Below are positions 35,340-47,189 of a DNA stretch of 64,000 nucleotides, one piece after another. The position numbers and the translations under genes were made by a program. The stretch covers positions 58,781-122,780 of the forward strand of contig VTPC01090886.1 in NCBI GenBank assembly GCA_011009095.1, read 5' to 3'. The DNA is from Ignelater luminosus (taxonomy: Eukaryota; Arthropoda; Insecta; Coleoptera; Elateridae). Below the pieces are notes generated by a model. That model saw only the letters and a list, made by a program, of their open reading frames with translations. It searched no databases and was not told the DNA's origin. Position 1 is the stretch's first letter; each line of letters opens with the position of its first letter.

Positions 35340-37250
35340 TTTTTACAGAAACAAGATGTCGGTACAAGACAAAGGAGGTACCAGAGTGGTACACAAAAAC
35401 GAAAAAAACATCGTGAAAAGGCTAAAAAGCTAGGTGAAACAAGAAAAAAGATTCACAATCTTTTTGAACTCGGTTTTACACGGAAACCTACAGAGGGTAA
35501 AACTACATCTATTTATAATGTAAATGAAATGGTCGAAATAGAGGTACTAAATCCATTACTTGAACAAACACCTAAAAAGGATAATGTTAAAATGCTGGAG
35601 GAAGGAGAAGTAGAGCCGAAAATTCAGTTCCATAATCAAACTAGAGATAAATTTGGACCAGAGTACCAAAATGACATGGGATTGTAGTAAAACATTACAG
35701 AAGAAGTGCGGATGTTTTGGTAAACAAAAGTTCCAGCCGAGTGTCAAAATTTGATTAGCGATTTTTCAGCTTCAGCCAGACAGTATGAAAATCACAAGAG
35801 AATTCTTACCCGTAACATGTAAGTGGAGCATAAATTAAACGAGAGTGGCCCATGTACTCTCCTGCTTTCCATAGTACTTTTTAGAAAACCTGAAAGAACA
35901 CAATTTGCTGATGGATTTTCTGATTGGAAGAATGCTTCAAACTGAATGAAATTGCATAAAAACAATGCAGCTCATGGATCGTGTATATAGACACTAATAA
36001 ACAGAAGAAGATCACAGGGATGAATCGACAGCTATTTGGAAGTTCATTTTAACAAAAAACGTTAATATTGGATCCAAGTTCTACGACAGATGTGTAGTAT
36101 NNNNNNNNNNNNNNNNNNNNNNNNNNNNNNNNNNNNNNNNNNNNNNNNNNNNNNNNNNNNNNNNNNNNNNNNNNNNNNNNNNNNNNNNNNNNNNNNNNNN
36201 TTTTTTTGAGTTTTCATTTAGCCAACTATGGTAATCAAGGTAGAAGAAAGCCGTCTTATTTACCTTGCACAATTTGTGAAGAGGAGATGGAAATAATGGG
36301 GGAAAAGGTTTTGAACGTTATTGTAGAAGAAATCAAAAAATGAAGTATTATTCTCTAAGCGTTGATTCCACACCAGACATGTCTCACGTAGATCAGTTAA
36401 CTGTAGTGGTGAGTACACTCGCTTAACATAGTTAGAGTGAGCGCTGTTGAAAGCTGTATCGGCGCGATTTCTTTCTTTAGATTTGTTCAGGCATTGTACT
36501 TTTTCTCAGCCTCCACCCATCGTAGGGCAGTTATGATAAAATGCCTTGATCAAGCTGATGAAAGCGTGCTCCAGTTCCTAAAAAAGCAAACGACAAAAGG
36601 TGGAGTGCTAGAGCCGACACGACAAGAGCCTTATCTAAGGGCTACAATAGTTTTTAAAATGCTTTGCAAACTATTTCTAAAGGTAAGAGTCAGAAGCCAG
36701 AGACAATTCATGAGGCCAGTTGCCTGTTGAAAGAAATACCGAAGAAGGAAAATGTCATCATGACAGACTTTTGGGCCGCATTAATGCAGTTAGCACTTCT
36801 CTGCAAAGTGAAGCAATAGAACTTCAAAGTATCGTTCGTCTTTTTAATTCACTCTTAGATTGCTTGAAGTCGCAAAGAGAAAATGTTGATTTCTATGAGA
36901 GTAAAACCAGTGACTTAAAATACTCTGATGAGGTAGAGGGCAGAAGAAAGCGTGCCAGAAAGCGACATTTTGACGATGGTGACGCTGAAGACGTAGTACT
37001 TCAAGAAGGAGAAAGATTCAAGAAACTTATCTACCAATATTGGACAAGCTGAACGTAGAACTTTCTAACCGTTTGAAAGCTTATGAACAAGTTCAATCAC
37101 TGTTTGGTTTTCTTTGTGATTTCCCTTCTAAGAATAAAGCACAAATTGAATAGGAGGCCTTAACATTTGCAAAACTTGGCGATGAAATGATTCATTTCAA
37201 ACATTTCATTTGCCAGTTTAAAGATTTCAATAAGAAACCAGCAGTACCAG
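35340..37250 (+). mobile_element. hAT transposon fragment, ZMYM1-like transposase, gapped
   Basis: It begins near 35395 with QKRKKHREKAKKLGETRKKI, the N-terminus of this hAT group. VPAECQNLISDFSASARQYE and RKPERTQFADGFSDWKNASN (35720-35940) are its TTF-type region. Then come the Ns (36101-36200), after which YYSLSVDSTPDMSHVDQLTV (36340-36400) gives the first catalytic region. ESCIGAISFFRFVQALYFFS (36450-36500) and STHRRAV follow, and RINAVSTSLQSEAIELQSIV (36775-36835) and RRKRARKRHFDDGDAEDVVL (36940-37000) are the later part. The hAT dimerisation end, near KLNVELSNRLKAYEQVQ, runs to about 37230. Several stops and frameshifts. It shares orientation with the element it interrupts. Its own terminal repeats and 8 bp duplication were not found. 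Confidence 0.75.
36101..36200. other. Assembly gap (100 N)
   Basis: Exactly 100 Ns, the usual placeholder for a gap of unknown size. It falls inside the nested hAT coding region, between its N-terminal zinc-finger-like part and the first catalytic region, so true distances across it are unknown. Confidence 0.99.
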
Positions 37251-38339
37251 CATCCCTTTGGATTTGTGGGATGAAACTATAGCAGCTCCTGGGGGGCAAG
37301 AAAGTGGATTTTGCATTTATAACTACCTGCAAAATGTTTCGAAAAATGTTAATGTCATAAACATGTATAGCAACTCCTGTGGAGGTCAGAACAGAAACGT
37401 TTACTTTTCACTGATGCTGACGTAGTCTGTCTTTGATTTTCAAAAGAGAGGGAGGCAGATAACAATCAGTCATAAATATCTAGAAACAGGTCATACCCAT
37501 ATGGAAGCGGACACTATACATGCAGCCATTGAAAAGACCAAAAGAAATACTACTGCAGAAATTGAAGTGCCCAAAGCTAATTTAATTCGATTGACACAAA
37601 GAAAACCTCCAATTAAAGTGATTGAGTTAGAGCAGAAGGACTTCTTAAACTTTAAATTTCTTTTAACAAAAACCCTTATTCACAGGAAGAAAAAAAGCTT
37701 TGGAGAACCAGTCCAGCGGCTAGAAATTAAATGGATGCAGTATACCACTGATTCACCAGGCATAATCAACTACGAGGAAATCGTAGATGAAAATCAGCCA
37801 TTCAAAATGCTAGATTTAACAAGGACAACCAATAAAAAATCACCGTTACCAACTGTAGAGCACATAATCTTTAATGCGAATTTGCTCAAAAGTTGCAATA
37901 TTGACATTGGCCCTTTTAGCACCAAGCCACAGAATTAAAGGTTACGGAAAGCAGCATACAGGTCATGTACCATCTTTAACAGTTAACATTAGACGTGTTT
38001 GAATAATAGGACTATTAAGGGAATAAATGCCGAATTTGCTTAAAATTGTTTTTCCCAAACATAAGCACGTTTGGGGACTTCGAAAGATGTGGTTAAGGTC
38101 ATATTGAGAAACACTTGAGAGAGGATGAATAACCAGCGAGCCGTTCTTTGCCCATCCCTGATCTGAATGGTCAACTATCCCAAAAGACGTAACTGTATAG
38201 TTATAAACTCTGGTTTACAAGGTTTTAGATTATGTGCACTTTTTTACTCTCGCTCTCGATAGCAAACATTCATGACAATCATGTCCACTTACGCTACTCA
38301 AAATCTAAGGGGACTATCAAGTCCACTTTAGCACCAAAG

Positions 38340-39837
38340 TTATGTTACCATGTAATAGAAATAGTTTTCGTAAAGTACCTAACTGACTGAAAAAGAATGC
38401 ACAACCATAGTAGCATATTGCATTGATTTTTCCGTTTTCAGTATGTATAACAAAATGAAAAATTTGTTTAGTACCAATTTAAAAACCGACTTTTCATTAA
38501 GAAGATCTTGGCCGTAATAAATTCTCATTAACTTTTAATTATAATTTAGATGTGTTCAAAAATACAAATTCCAAACAATAAAAATTTTCCTTAATATGCA
38601 CACCGTTACAGAAAAAGGTTGCTTTAATTTATTTCATTCGATCATAATAATATTTCTACTACATAGTGCGGCCTCACAAGTTGGCCACCCATACTTTTAG
38701 TGGCTCAACATAGCCTCCACATGTGTATAATTCGCGATCGTGCTCTTCACCACTTGTCTGTGATATCTGTGATGCAAAAGATGCTCGGGGTCTTATTCCC
38801 ACAAGTCTGCTCTTTTAATTGGTGGGTGGATCGTTTTATGAAATAAGATGTGCGATATGTAACACAATACAACAGAACCTTAGATTCAATGGATCCCATT
38901 TCAATATAGCTAAGGTATGATTGGCCGTCTTAGTTTAGACGTACCCGGATTTAACCTGCTTTTGTCCTTCGTCGGTGTTTTACACGATTTACTATTGTCT
39001 TTCGTTAAACTTGGGGCTACCTTTGGGCATAATATGGTGATACTACGGCTACTACGCTAGTTTATTATACTTTATATGTAAATATTTCGGTAAACTTGAA
39101 ATGGTTTGTGACCTCAACAAATCCAGAAAAAATTCAGGTGTACACGCAACTTAAAAGTGTGCGTCGGCGTTATTTATGGTGTAGGTTTAAATACATGATT
39201 TAATTGTGTATGGGCGTTAAAAACTAAAAAGCTCTTCCTGTGACTTTTTCACGGATGTTCAACAACACTGATATTGATAACAAAGACTTTTACGTTTGTG
39301 ATGCTAAATTTATATTATACAAGCATATAAATACCTTGCACAATTCCCACCCTTCCATTGAATATATTTCAATAAAAACAACAAACTTATTGTATGAACC
39401 TTTTGTTAAGTGGTCTTTTATTGCTTTTACTCAGGAAACCTCATTAACTTTACATAATAACCAGATTAACTAATTGGAAAAAAAAACTTGAAATCAACAG
39501 CTGAGATCAGGATTTTTTATAGACATTCCTGTATTCTAAAATTTGGTTGGTATTTGTCCATTACAATTTTAATCTTGCAGATCATGATGGATTAAAAATA
39601 AAAACAAATAATAAACCTTATATATTTCTCAGGATATTAGCTTCTTAACTTTTTTTTCTAATCCGTGAATAAGCAAAATTTACAACGTTCACTTTCAGTC
39701 TCTGACTTTTTTATTCTTAAAACTGGTAAATTCGTGAGAAGTGCTTTATATGACTTGTGTATCTTTATTTTCTAATCTTCAATTTTACTTATATCTTACT
39801 GGCACACTAAAGGAGACAAAAAGAGAGATAAAGAGAA

Positions 39838-39882
<45 letters not shown>

Positions 39883-41722
39883 AGATTGAATATTTCTTAC
39901 TGGGTAGGTCTTCTTTCATCATGCTATTGATAGTAATAATGTCATGCAATAAAACGTTTTATGATATGTTTAATAACAGGATGACACTTTCTGTAGTTTT
40001 TCCTGATGAATCAAACAATGTAATTTATCTCATAAAATAATTTGTATTATAAAACGTTTTCTCCTGACACCAGTTCAGAGAAGTAATTAGTGTATCAACG
40101 TTTTACTGACGTCCTTGTTCAATTGTTGTAATTTTAAACTTAGAAATCAACGAATTTCTGTTTTCTTTGATTGGTTACAAAATGTAATATTCTTATCAAT
40201 ACAATAAACAAACTTAGTTTGACTTTTTATATTTACGATATATAGTGTGTTTTGAATAAGAGGGTGGTGCATTGCAGAAAGTATTTGTTGACTAAAAAAC
40301 TGTAAAAAAGAATTCCCCACAAACTTGTGTTATTGCTGAAACATAAAAATTGCATTAACATTAGTTTAGGGCAAATTTAAATTAAAAACATCTGCTAGCA
40401 AACACAATAGTTTATTTCATCCAGAGCTCAATCTCGTTAATAGTTGATTTCTTGAAGTGTCATCAAAGAAATTTCAAAAACCTTACTCACCCATAACTAA
40501 AACAATGGATTAATTAGGTACTCAGAGTGCTTCACTAAAGAGTCAGCAATCATAATATTTACAGCCGATTGTTCAGATTAATTTTAAAATGTAAACAGCC
40601 AAGTTCGTTCGAGTTGTCTCCAAGGGCAACTGTGCAAAAAAGCTTTCTATTAACATACAAGACCAAAAACAATTATGATACTTATATGATCTTTTTCTTG
40701 TATGTCGTTCAATTTAGAATTTGAGATTATTCTAAAAAGTTATTAAAAGCACCGACAAAGGTAGGTTTTTCATAAATTGTATCAATTACGAGGACGTATC
40801 AAAAATTATTAATGCTCAGTAAAGCAGAAGACCGCATTTTCATATTTGGACGCATTTGATCTCAGAACAATTTTTCTGCACTAGCAAGATTTTCTTGAAT
40901 GCGTTATTAAGTTAAACAAAACCTCCTGTACAAGGTTCCTGGAGAATTGAGTCTTAATTGATATTGAGTAAAACACTTATTTTCAAAGTTAGGCCTTTCT
41001 TGCTTGGCATACAAATAGATTTCAGTGCAAAGAATCGGCAGGGTCCCAGGCGCAGTTTTGTCTGTTTTGCTAGGGCATTTTTGCTTTGCACGACAGTATT
41101 AAGAAGCAACTTTGTTACAAACAGTATTCTCTTTCGCACAATTGAACATAGAAGCAGTAAAAAAATGAAAATCTGGGATTCTAAGAACTTATAACCCAGA
41201 AGCAGATAATACTATGTTTCAGATCTTCATAAAGAAGTAGAGGAGGATTGCGAATGGCATTTCTCGATCACACTACAAAGTTAATTGTGGTTAAGATTTC
41301 AATAAATGCATTGAAAATTCAAGTTAACATTCGTGTAAATGATAAAAATAAAAAATTCTTTTAGTCACACCAGGAAAATAGAATAATGGCTCGCGACATG
41401 CCAAATCTCACGCCGCGGTAGAAATGAAGAAATTCGAGCACACTGAGTTTGACTCGAAGTTCTAGTTTAGTGTTGGTAAACACGATATAAGTCGAAGGAG
41501 AACATAATTTGGCTCGTATAGTTTCAGTTTATCGTAGGAGTGTGGTCAGCGTCATCTTAACTATTCAAGCGCCTTAGTGCCTATTTTATGTAATCGTCTA
41601 AAATTATTTTGCTACAGTTTTCCCTATTTGCTTTCCAATTGTCTTGTTACAGTTCCCTATTCGCTTCACAGACTGTGTCATCAAATACAGAAAAATCGAG
41701 TAGACCATGCATTGATTTGATA
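38340..41722. other. No supported gene
   Basis: AT-rich to about 41390, then a less AT-rich patch (41395-41722) up to the hAT target site, with a similar patch on the other side (44206-44540). The patch may be one older sequence split by the hAT. No open frame here has recognisable motifs. Confidence 0.4.
39830..39884 (+). repeat. (GA)n microsatellite, purine-only tract
   Basis: About 55 bases containing only A and G, mostly GA dinucleotides, with a few AAAG interruptions. The 39741-40040 open frame across it, which translates as an Arg-Glu run, is an artefact of this tract. Confidence 0.95.
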
Positions 41723-44197
41723 CAGGGCTGTAGCTAAGGGTAGGCAGAGTAAGCACCCTTCTAGGGGCGCCATAAAAGCGCTAGGGAAAAATGTAATTTC
41801 TTCGTACTAAAAGAAAAGCAACTAAATAAAGGACAATGATAAAAATAATTCGTCAGTTTAAAACTACCCCCAGTACGAATTGGATTTTTATTGAAATTAT
41901 GACTGACACAAGGACACTAAATTTCAATTGTCAGCAAATGTTTAAAATTCTCGAATTTTTGTAACAAAAGGGCCTATACGTGGAGATCATAAAGAATCTT
42001 ACCAAATTGAGATAGTGTTCAGGTTAATTGGATTCTTTGTAGAACGCAAAACAGTTTATTGTTTTCCTTGTTTGTTGTTTGGACTAGGCAGTATCCAATT
42101 CTATATGCCGGAATTGCACGAGAATTCGGCTTCCCATACAAAATGCGTTATTGACTTAAAAGCTTTTCAAGTGAATATCGACCAAAATCACTTTGTTACT
42201 GAAGAAATTAAAAAAAATGATTATTTTCGAAACGGAAAAGTGGAAACATATTTTAAAATGCCTTTTGGACAGAATTTTGTTTTGCTTAGGAAACAATAAG
42301 GCGTTGCGAGGATCCGTTAAAAAACGGAAAAAAAAGCCATTATGATCCCATCATTAAACATCACATGAACTCGGAAAACGAATCGGAAAAGTTCTTCTCA
42401 CCACAAATTCAAAACAAACCTATTGCCATATTAGTTGGAATTGCTGCCAAAATGTTATTTGTTATTTTGAATACAACTCCTGACTGTCTTAAACAGAACA
42501 ACTTTCATTTATGATTAGATATGTAGAAAAGAATAAAGACGCGTGTACCACTGAAAAGCGATTTTTGAAGATTTTTAGAAATAAAGGAGAAAACCAGTTA
42601 TGCTTTGGCTAATATCCTCGAAAAAGAATTAGCAGTTTTGGCTCTTAATATTCGAGATATGAAAGGCCAGGCCTACAATAATGGCGCCAATATGGCTGGG
42701 CAACATCAGGGTGTTCAGGCTAGAATATTATTAGAATATTGTTCCATGTTTAGCACACAATTTAAATTTAGTGGCGTTAGATAGTGCCTCAGCTAAGTAT
42801 GACATAATCACCTTTTTTGGAACAATTCAAAACCTTTTTAATTTTTTTGCGCGCTCTACAGTCAGATGGGATAAGCTTAAATGTATGTTAAAATTAACAT
42901 TAGAAGGATTTAGGGACACGGGGTGGTTTTTGAAAGCATTAGCCTTAGGAGCGGTGATCACTCGATTCAAAGGCCTTCTAGCACTTCTGCAAGAAATGAC
43001 TGATCCAGACTTTTACTCTGAAGACACTAATCCTAAAGCAAAACGTTTTCAAAAAAACCTTAAGCATTTCAAATTTGTGATTCTTTTAGTTTTTTGATAT
43101 TTTGATTTGGAAAAAAATTAATAAAATAATCTTTTGCTACAAATGAAGAATGTCGCGACGGTTCATATAATGTGCAAATATATCAAAGGATTACTGGGAA
43201 AAATCAAGAATTACAGAAACTACTGTTTTGCTAAAAGTGACAGAGCTGCTAAAGATATATGCCAGCATTGTGATATTTCCATAGAACTCAAAGAAATGCG
43301 CAAAAACAAAATCAAAAGAATGCCAGCCTGGAGAACTTGAAACTAACTCCAGATGTCAAACAAAGACAAATAATACTCCACGTTGTGGATTTCATAACTT
43401 CCCAATTATGTGATCGTTACGAAAAGTTAAATGAACTCTCAGCTGATTTTGAGTTTTTAAATGGTGCGTCGTTTTTAACGAGCAGCCTCAGAGACAAAGA
43501 AAAGTGTATTAAAGATTTGTGCATGAAATATCCGAGAGACTTAGATCCCGCAGAGTTTCTGTAAGAAGCTGAAAGTTTCTGATTCCAGGTCCAGGAGCTT
43601 TTTAAATTTCAAAGCCAAACTCCTTTTGAAATATTTTAAAATTTGAATTAAATTGATTTACTTGTAAAGTTACTTCTTTTCACTTAGTGGATTTGGGCAC
43701 TCGCCTTTGGCTCGTGCGGCAAACTTTCCTTCTCGTGAAAAAAAGATACACTTTACTCACTTTTTGCATAAATAACTATTTTAACTATACCTGTCACGAG
43801 TGCCTCATGTAAAAGAGCGTTTTCCAAATTGAAACTAATTAAACATTTTTTAAGATTGGCTGTATCGAGAAAGACCGTCTCAAACAGCCCGAATCTCTAT
43901 AGAGAGGTCCATCACTGATTCTATATTATTTGAAACATATATTTAAGAATTTGCAGTACAGAAAGCAAAAAAATTTTGTATCTGAAATGATTATTTTAAC
44001 TAATAATTTAAATTTTTAAACGGATGTGCAAGTTGTTTAGTTCCTATAGGTATGTTAATAATTTTTGTGTTCCAAATATATTTTTAAATAAAACGTCATA
44101 CAGTAAAATAAGTTCTTTCACTATTAGTGCGCTGGGGGGGGGGGGGGGGCAAAAATACGACTTGCCTATAGTAATATTTTGTCTAGCTGCGGCCCTG
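41723..44197 (+). mobile_element. hAT DNA transposon, 2475 bp, both ends present
   Basis: The left end starts CAGGGCTGTAGCTAAGG and the right end, read inward, starts CAGGGCCGCAGCTAGAC, a typical hAT CAGxG terminus. Flanking 8-mers ATTTGATA (41715-41722) and ATTTAACA (44198-44205) match at 6 of 8 positions, as expected for an aged hAT target duplication. The length fits a full copy. A run of 16 G lies near the right end (44134-44149). The transposase inside is broken, so the element is inactive. Confidence 0.88.
42010..43563 (+). pseudogene. hAT transposase (TTF zinc finger plus RNase H-like core), broken
   Basis: It opens with RKTVYCFPCLLFG and then ENSASHTKCVIDLKAFQ (42045-42170): CxxC followed by SxxH and C is the TTF-type zinc finger found at the start of this hAT group. 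RYVEKNKDACTTEKRFLKIF (42512-42580) precedes the region reading GQAYNNGANMAGQHQGVQAR (42665-42725), where relatives have YDNG, so an Asp likely to be catalytic is Asn. LVALDSASAKYDIITFFGTI continues at 42765, then RSTVRWDKLK. The C-terminal helix-rich part includes DVKQRQIILHVVDFITSQLC (43350-43410) and ends at 43563 without a clear hATC dimerisation motif. At least four frame changes or stops interrupt it. Confidence 0.82.
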
Positions 44198-44205
44198 ATT
44201 TAACA

Positions 44206-47189
44206 ATCTGTCGAGCAGTACCTCCAAACTAGTAGTACCTAAGGCCTAAGTAGAGTCAGCTGCAGTCGCACAGAACCTTTTCAGTCTTGCTCTGATCGAC
44301 GTGCATGCTTCTCGCAAGCCGTGACTATCATTTTCTCTTCTAGTCAGATTCCCGAGCCTGAAACTTCCCAGGCCTGACATACTCAACAGTTACCCAGAAT
44401 TTCTATCACGGCCTTCGCCGCTCTTATGATCTTCCTCAGAGCAAACTGTGGGAATTTGTGGTTTCGAAAAGAACCCAAAAATACGTGAAGACGTGAGTTA
44501 AGACGTTAAAATCCTAAGGAGCGTTAACTATCTAGAATAAAGTCCTATTCGCAGAAGATGTAACTTGTATCAGCCAGCGTTTCATAAACTTTATTGTCGT
44601 GGGACACTTATTCAAATTTTAGTTTTTGGCAAAGCATTTGCTAACCTACAGTTAAACACATGCCTTTGTGGCATATTCTTATATAATTTCATTTCGTTCC
44701 TTTTATTTAATTTTCAACCGAACCAAAAGAGTTTGGTTACTAAAATCGATTTGTCTGTCTGTATATGTGATTTACCTTTTAGGTACTCCACATATAGGAT
44801 GATTATATGATCTAGACGCAGAATTTACGCTGATTACGAATATGAAAGTTACATTTCGATATCTCAAACCGTTCTCGAGAAAATCGACTTTGAAAAATGA
44901 AACTATCGTAAATTAAAGATGGCGCAATAATAAAGTAAAAAATGAGTCATTCAGTCATTCAGCTTGTTTTGTTTAAGACAACTAATTTTAATGTTTTAAG
45001 TGTTCAGTTTGCAACACATTGAGATACGCTCCGATTACTTGTAATCTTAGAATCGTTTTAAATAGAAATTTTCTTCTTTTGAGGTAGAATTGTCTTTGTC
45101 GGTCTTTATTCTCAAAATTGATATCTTTAAAAACGATTGCCATACAAATGCATCAGACTCGTTCGTGAAGCTATGTAAGAGGTGGTTTCCATACATCCTG
45201 GTCTTTTCAGGCAATATCCAATGAAGAAATCTAGATTAGATGGTTAGTCATATTTGGTTTTCTTACTGGAATCAAATACAAACTTTTATTTTAAGATTGA
45301 TCTTTAATAATAGTTAACTTTATCTAGTTTGACTAAACAATCATTTCTAACATAGAAAATAATTAGGGAAGTTACATATACATAAATCAAAGCGGTTAAG
45401 AATAGAAGAAATGAGTTAATGGATGGTTTGGCTAAACTTACACTAATGTAAGTATTACCGCTATACGGCAGTAACACAAGGTGCTCACCAAATGAATATA
45501 ATTTTATGCAATTAATTAAAATTTAATTTATTGGAATGCCGACCTAATTAGAATAAAGTATATGATCTCATATTTTCCTTCATACATTTGGAAGGATTTA
45601 GGAAAGTCATTTATATGGTGTTTGTTGGCTAATATAGGAGTAAAATAAAGGAAAACGTTTTTGTTCACATTTGTTTAACACTAAATTACTTAACTCACAA
45701 AACAAATAATTAGTGAAGAATTTACTCGGGAACATTATGTTTGCATGTTGTGTTTCATGTTATATGCCATATTAGCAGTGTATTTAGGAGTTTTCTTCTT
45801 TTAGCGAAAACTGGAAACAATAACGAACTATTCTCATTGATGAGTACATACTATATTTAAGTTCATTCTTAAAATATTTACTCTAAAATTAACATAACAT
45901 TCAATGATTTATTTTAGTATGATTCACAGCATGTAAATACATCTAATTAAGCTATTAACATTAATTGACACGAGGAAATTCTTCAAAACAATTTGCCTTT
46001 AGAAAAAGATGGATGCAATAAATAAAAACTGTAATTATTTATTCATGTTGGTATTTTTTTCCTAAAAATTTCAACAGGCTACCATAAGGTAATCTGATAG
46101 TAGTGCTCATACGAAATTCTAGAGACGTAGCGGGTAATAAAATGATGTAAATAAGTACTCGTGTGCCCGTGGATAAGTAAATCTGGCATGTGTTTTTGTG
46201 TTCTTTAATCTCTTCAGCGACAAGAGTGTTTGCAGACGAACTTTTTAAGTAATACTTAATGTTGTACAGGATATGATGATGTATTTGTTCTGTTCAATAT
46301 TCACGCAAGACGGAATACAAGAACGGGCACGCGAAACACGTCCTAACAGCTGAAGACTAACCTACAAATAACCTAGGATTCTCGAGTTTCATTCATAGAC
46401 GGTGTTAATTAATTCTAACATTGACAGTTCACGCACCTCTCTGTATTTAACATACGCGATCCCATGAATATGAATAAAACGTAGTTGTCTCCTTGGAGAA
46501 GAGATATATTATGATTTTAGTTTTAAATATGTTCCAAGTTCGAAGAACAGCACAATTAAAATTCGGGTATATTGTACTATCAGGGTCAACTGGATAGAAG
46601 AGGTGTAGCTATTGTGGAGGGCTATTTTTTATGTATCCGGTCAAAGGAGTTCCACTAATATACCAGTTCCGAACCCACGAGGAATAACCTTTTTTTGCTA
46701 TAAATTGGCATTACCCTTCTAGAAAAAAAATAGGTTTAATCATTAATGACGTGGATATATTGGAATCTGCTAGTGAAATGTGTGGTATTATACTATATGG
46801 ATCACTACGAAATTATAACATACCCAAATTAAGACATCAGTATGAACATGATCAAAGTTATTCAACTTGGAATAATTAACATGCTAATATGTAAGATGTG
46901 TCTAATTTTTTGTTTTTAATATAAACTTTATTTCAAGTGGATTTTCAGATAGCTTTTGGCATTTTCCGCATCAAACAGGTTTTATTGCTTACGTAATTCT
47001 GCTTTTATCTTTGTTCTATTTTGCCGAAATAAATAACAGAAATTAAAATTACCCCAAGATGTTAAAATAAACAGTTAGTATGCTGTCGTATATTAGAACT
47101 AATTGGCTGTAATTACCAACTACAAATTCATTCAATAAAAGAAAGAAATACACTCATACAGAAAGTATTCTGAAGTGAAATGTTTGCAA
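44206..47189. other. No supported gene
   Basis: A less AT-rich patch at 44206-44540 is followed by very AT-rich DNA. The 81-codon frame at 44565-44810 is Leu/Phe-rich without family features. I see no repeat ends. Confidence 0.4.

Larger units (their letters stand above)
34100..37938 (+). pseudogene. Transposase-like protein with SCGGQN motif, broken and interrupted
   Basis: N-terminal part: an acidic segment (LDYSTSDDHVPDSEDISEDD, near 34215-34275), then basic SWSRKVRKSLKDSGKKYVSV (about 34500-34560) and PAKHLKEPCSC, a Cys-rich start common to a family of uncharacterised insect proteins. DDRRGKHKNHPK near 34905-34940 and HINMFPAYQSHY (34970-35005) follow, then KMYRLYEKYCRKKNVTPQKE and HQPKKCDRFVM (35060-35200). 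After the hAT the protein resumes DLWDETIAAPGGQESGFCIY (37258-37320), NVINMYSNSCGGQNRNVYFS (37350-37410), then YLETGHTHMEADTIHAAIEK (37480-37535) and YEEIVDENQPFKML (37770-37815), with a stop at 37936 inside the inverted repeat. Relatives usually read SDSCGGQN, so Asn has replaced a likely catalytic Asp. Stops and frameshifts occur at several points. I know the family pattern but not an experimentally described function. Confidence 0.65.
33493..38339 (+). mobile_element. DNA transposon of unassigned superfamily, with a nested hAT
   Basis: A 36 bp inverted repeat pairs 33493-33528 with 37901-37936; 32 of 36 bases match, including the block CTTGGTGCTAAAA. A second, related right-hand motif ends at 38339 (CTTTGGTGCTAAAGTGG inward), so the true right end could be either. 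Internal repeats include GCCAATGTC (33630), AAAGTGGAC (33676) with partners GTCCACTT (38283, 38321), and a near-perfect 31 bp palindrome centred on AATGTCGACATT (33731-33761). Between them lie pieces of one transposase-like protein. A hAT fragment with an assembly gap (about 35340-37250) splits it. I cannot name the superfamily; Sola is a guess only. Flanking target duplication is not clear. Confidence 0.6.

Noticed and set aside
39741-40040. Arg/Glu-rich open frame
   Set aside because: It is the translation of the GA microsatellite at 39830-39884 and its flanks.
41395-44540. Less AT-rich patches on both sides of the full-length hAT as one older element or an LTR
   Set aside because: The two patches may be one sequence, but I found no ends, coding or repeat match to name it.
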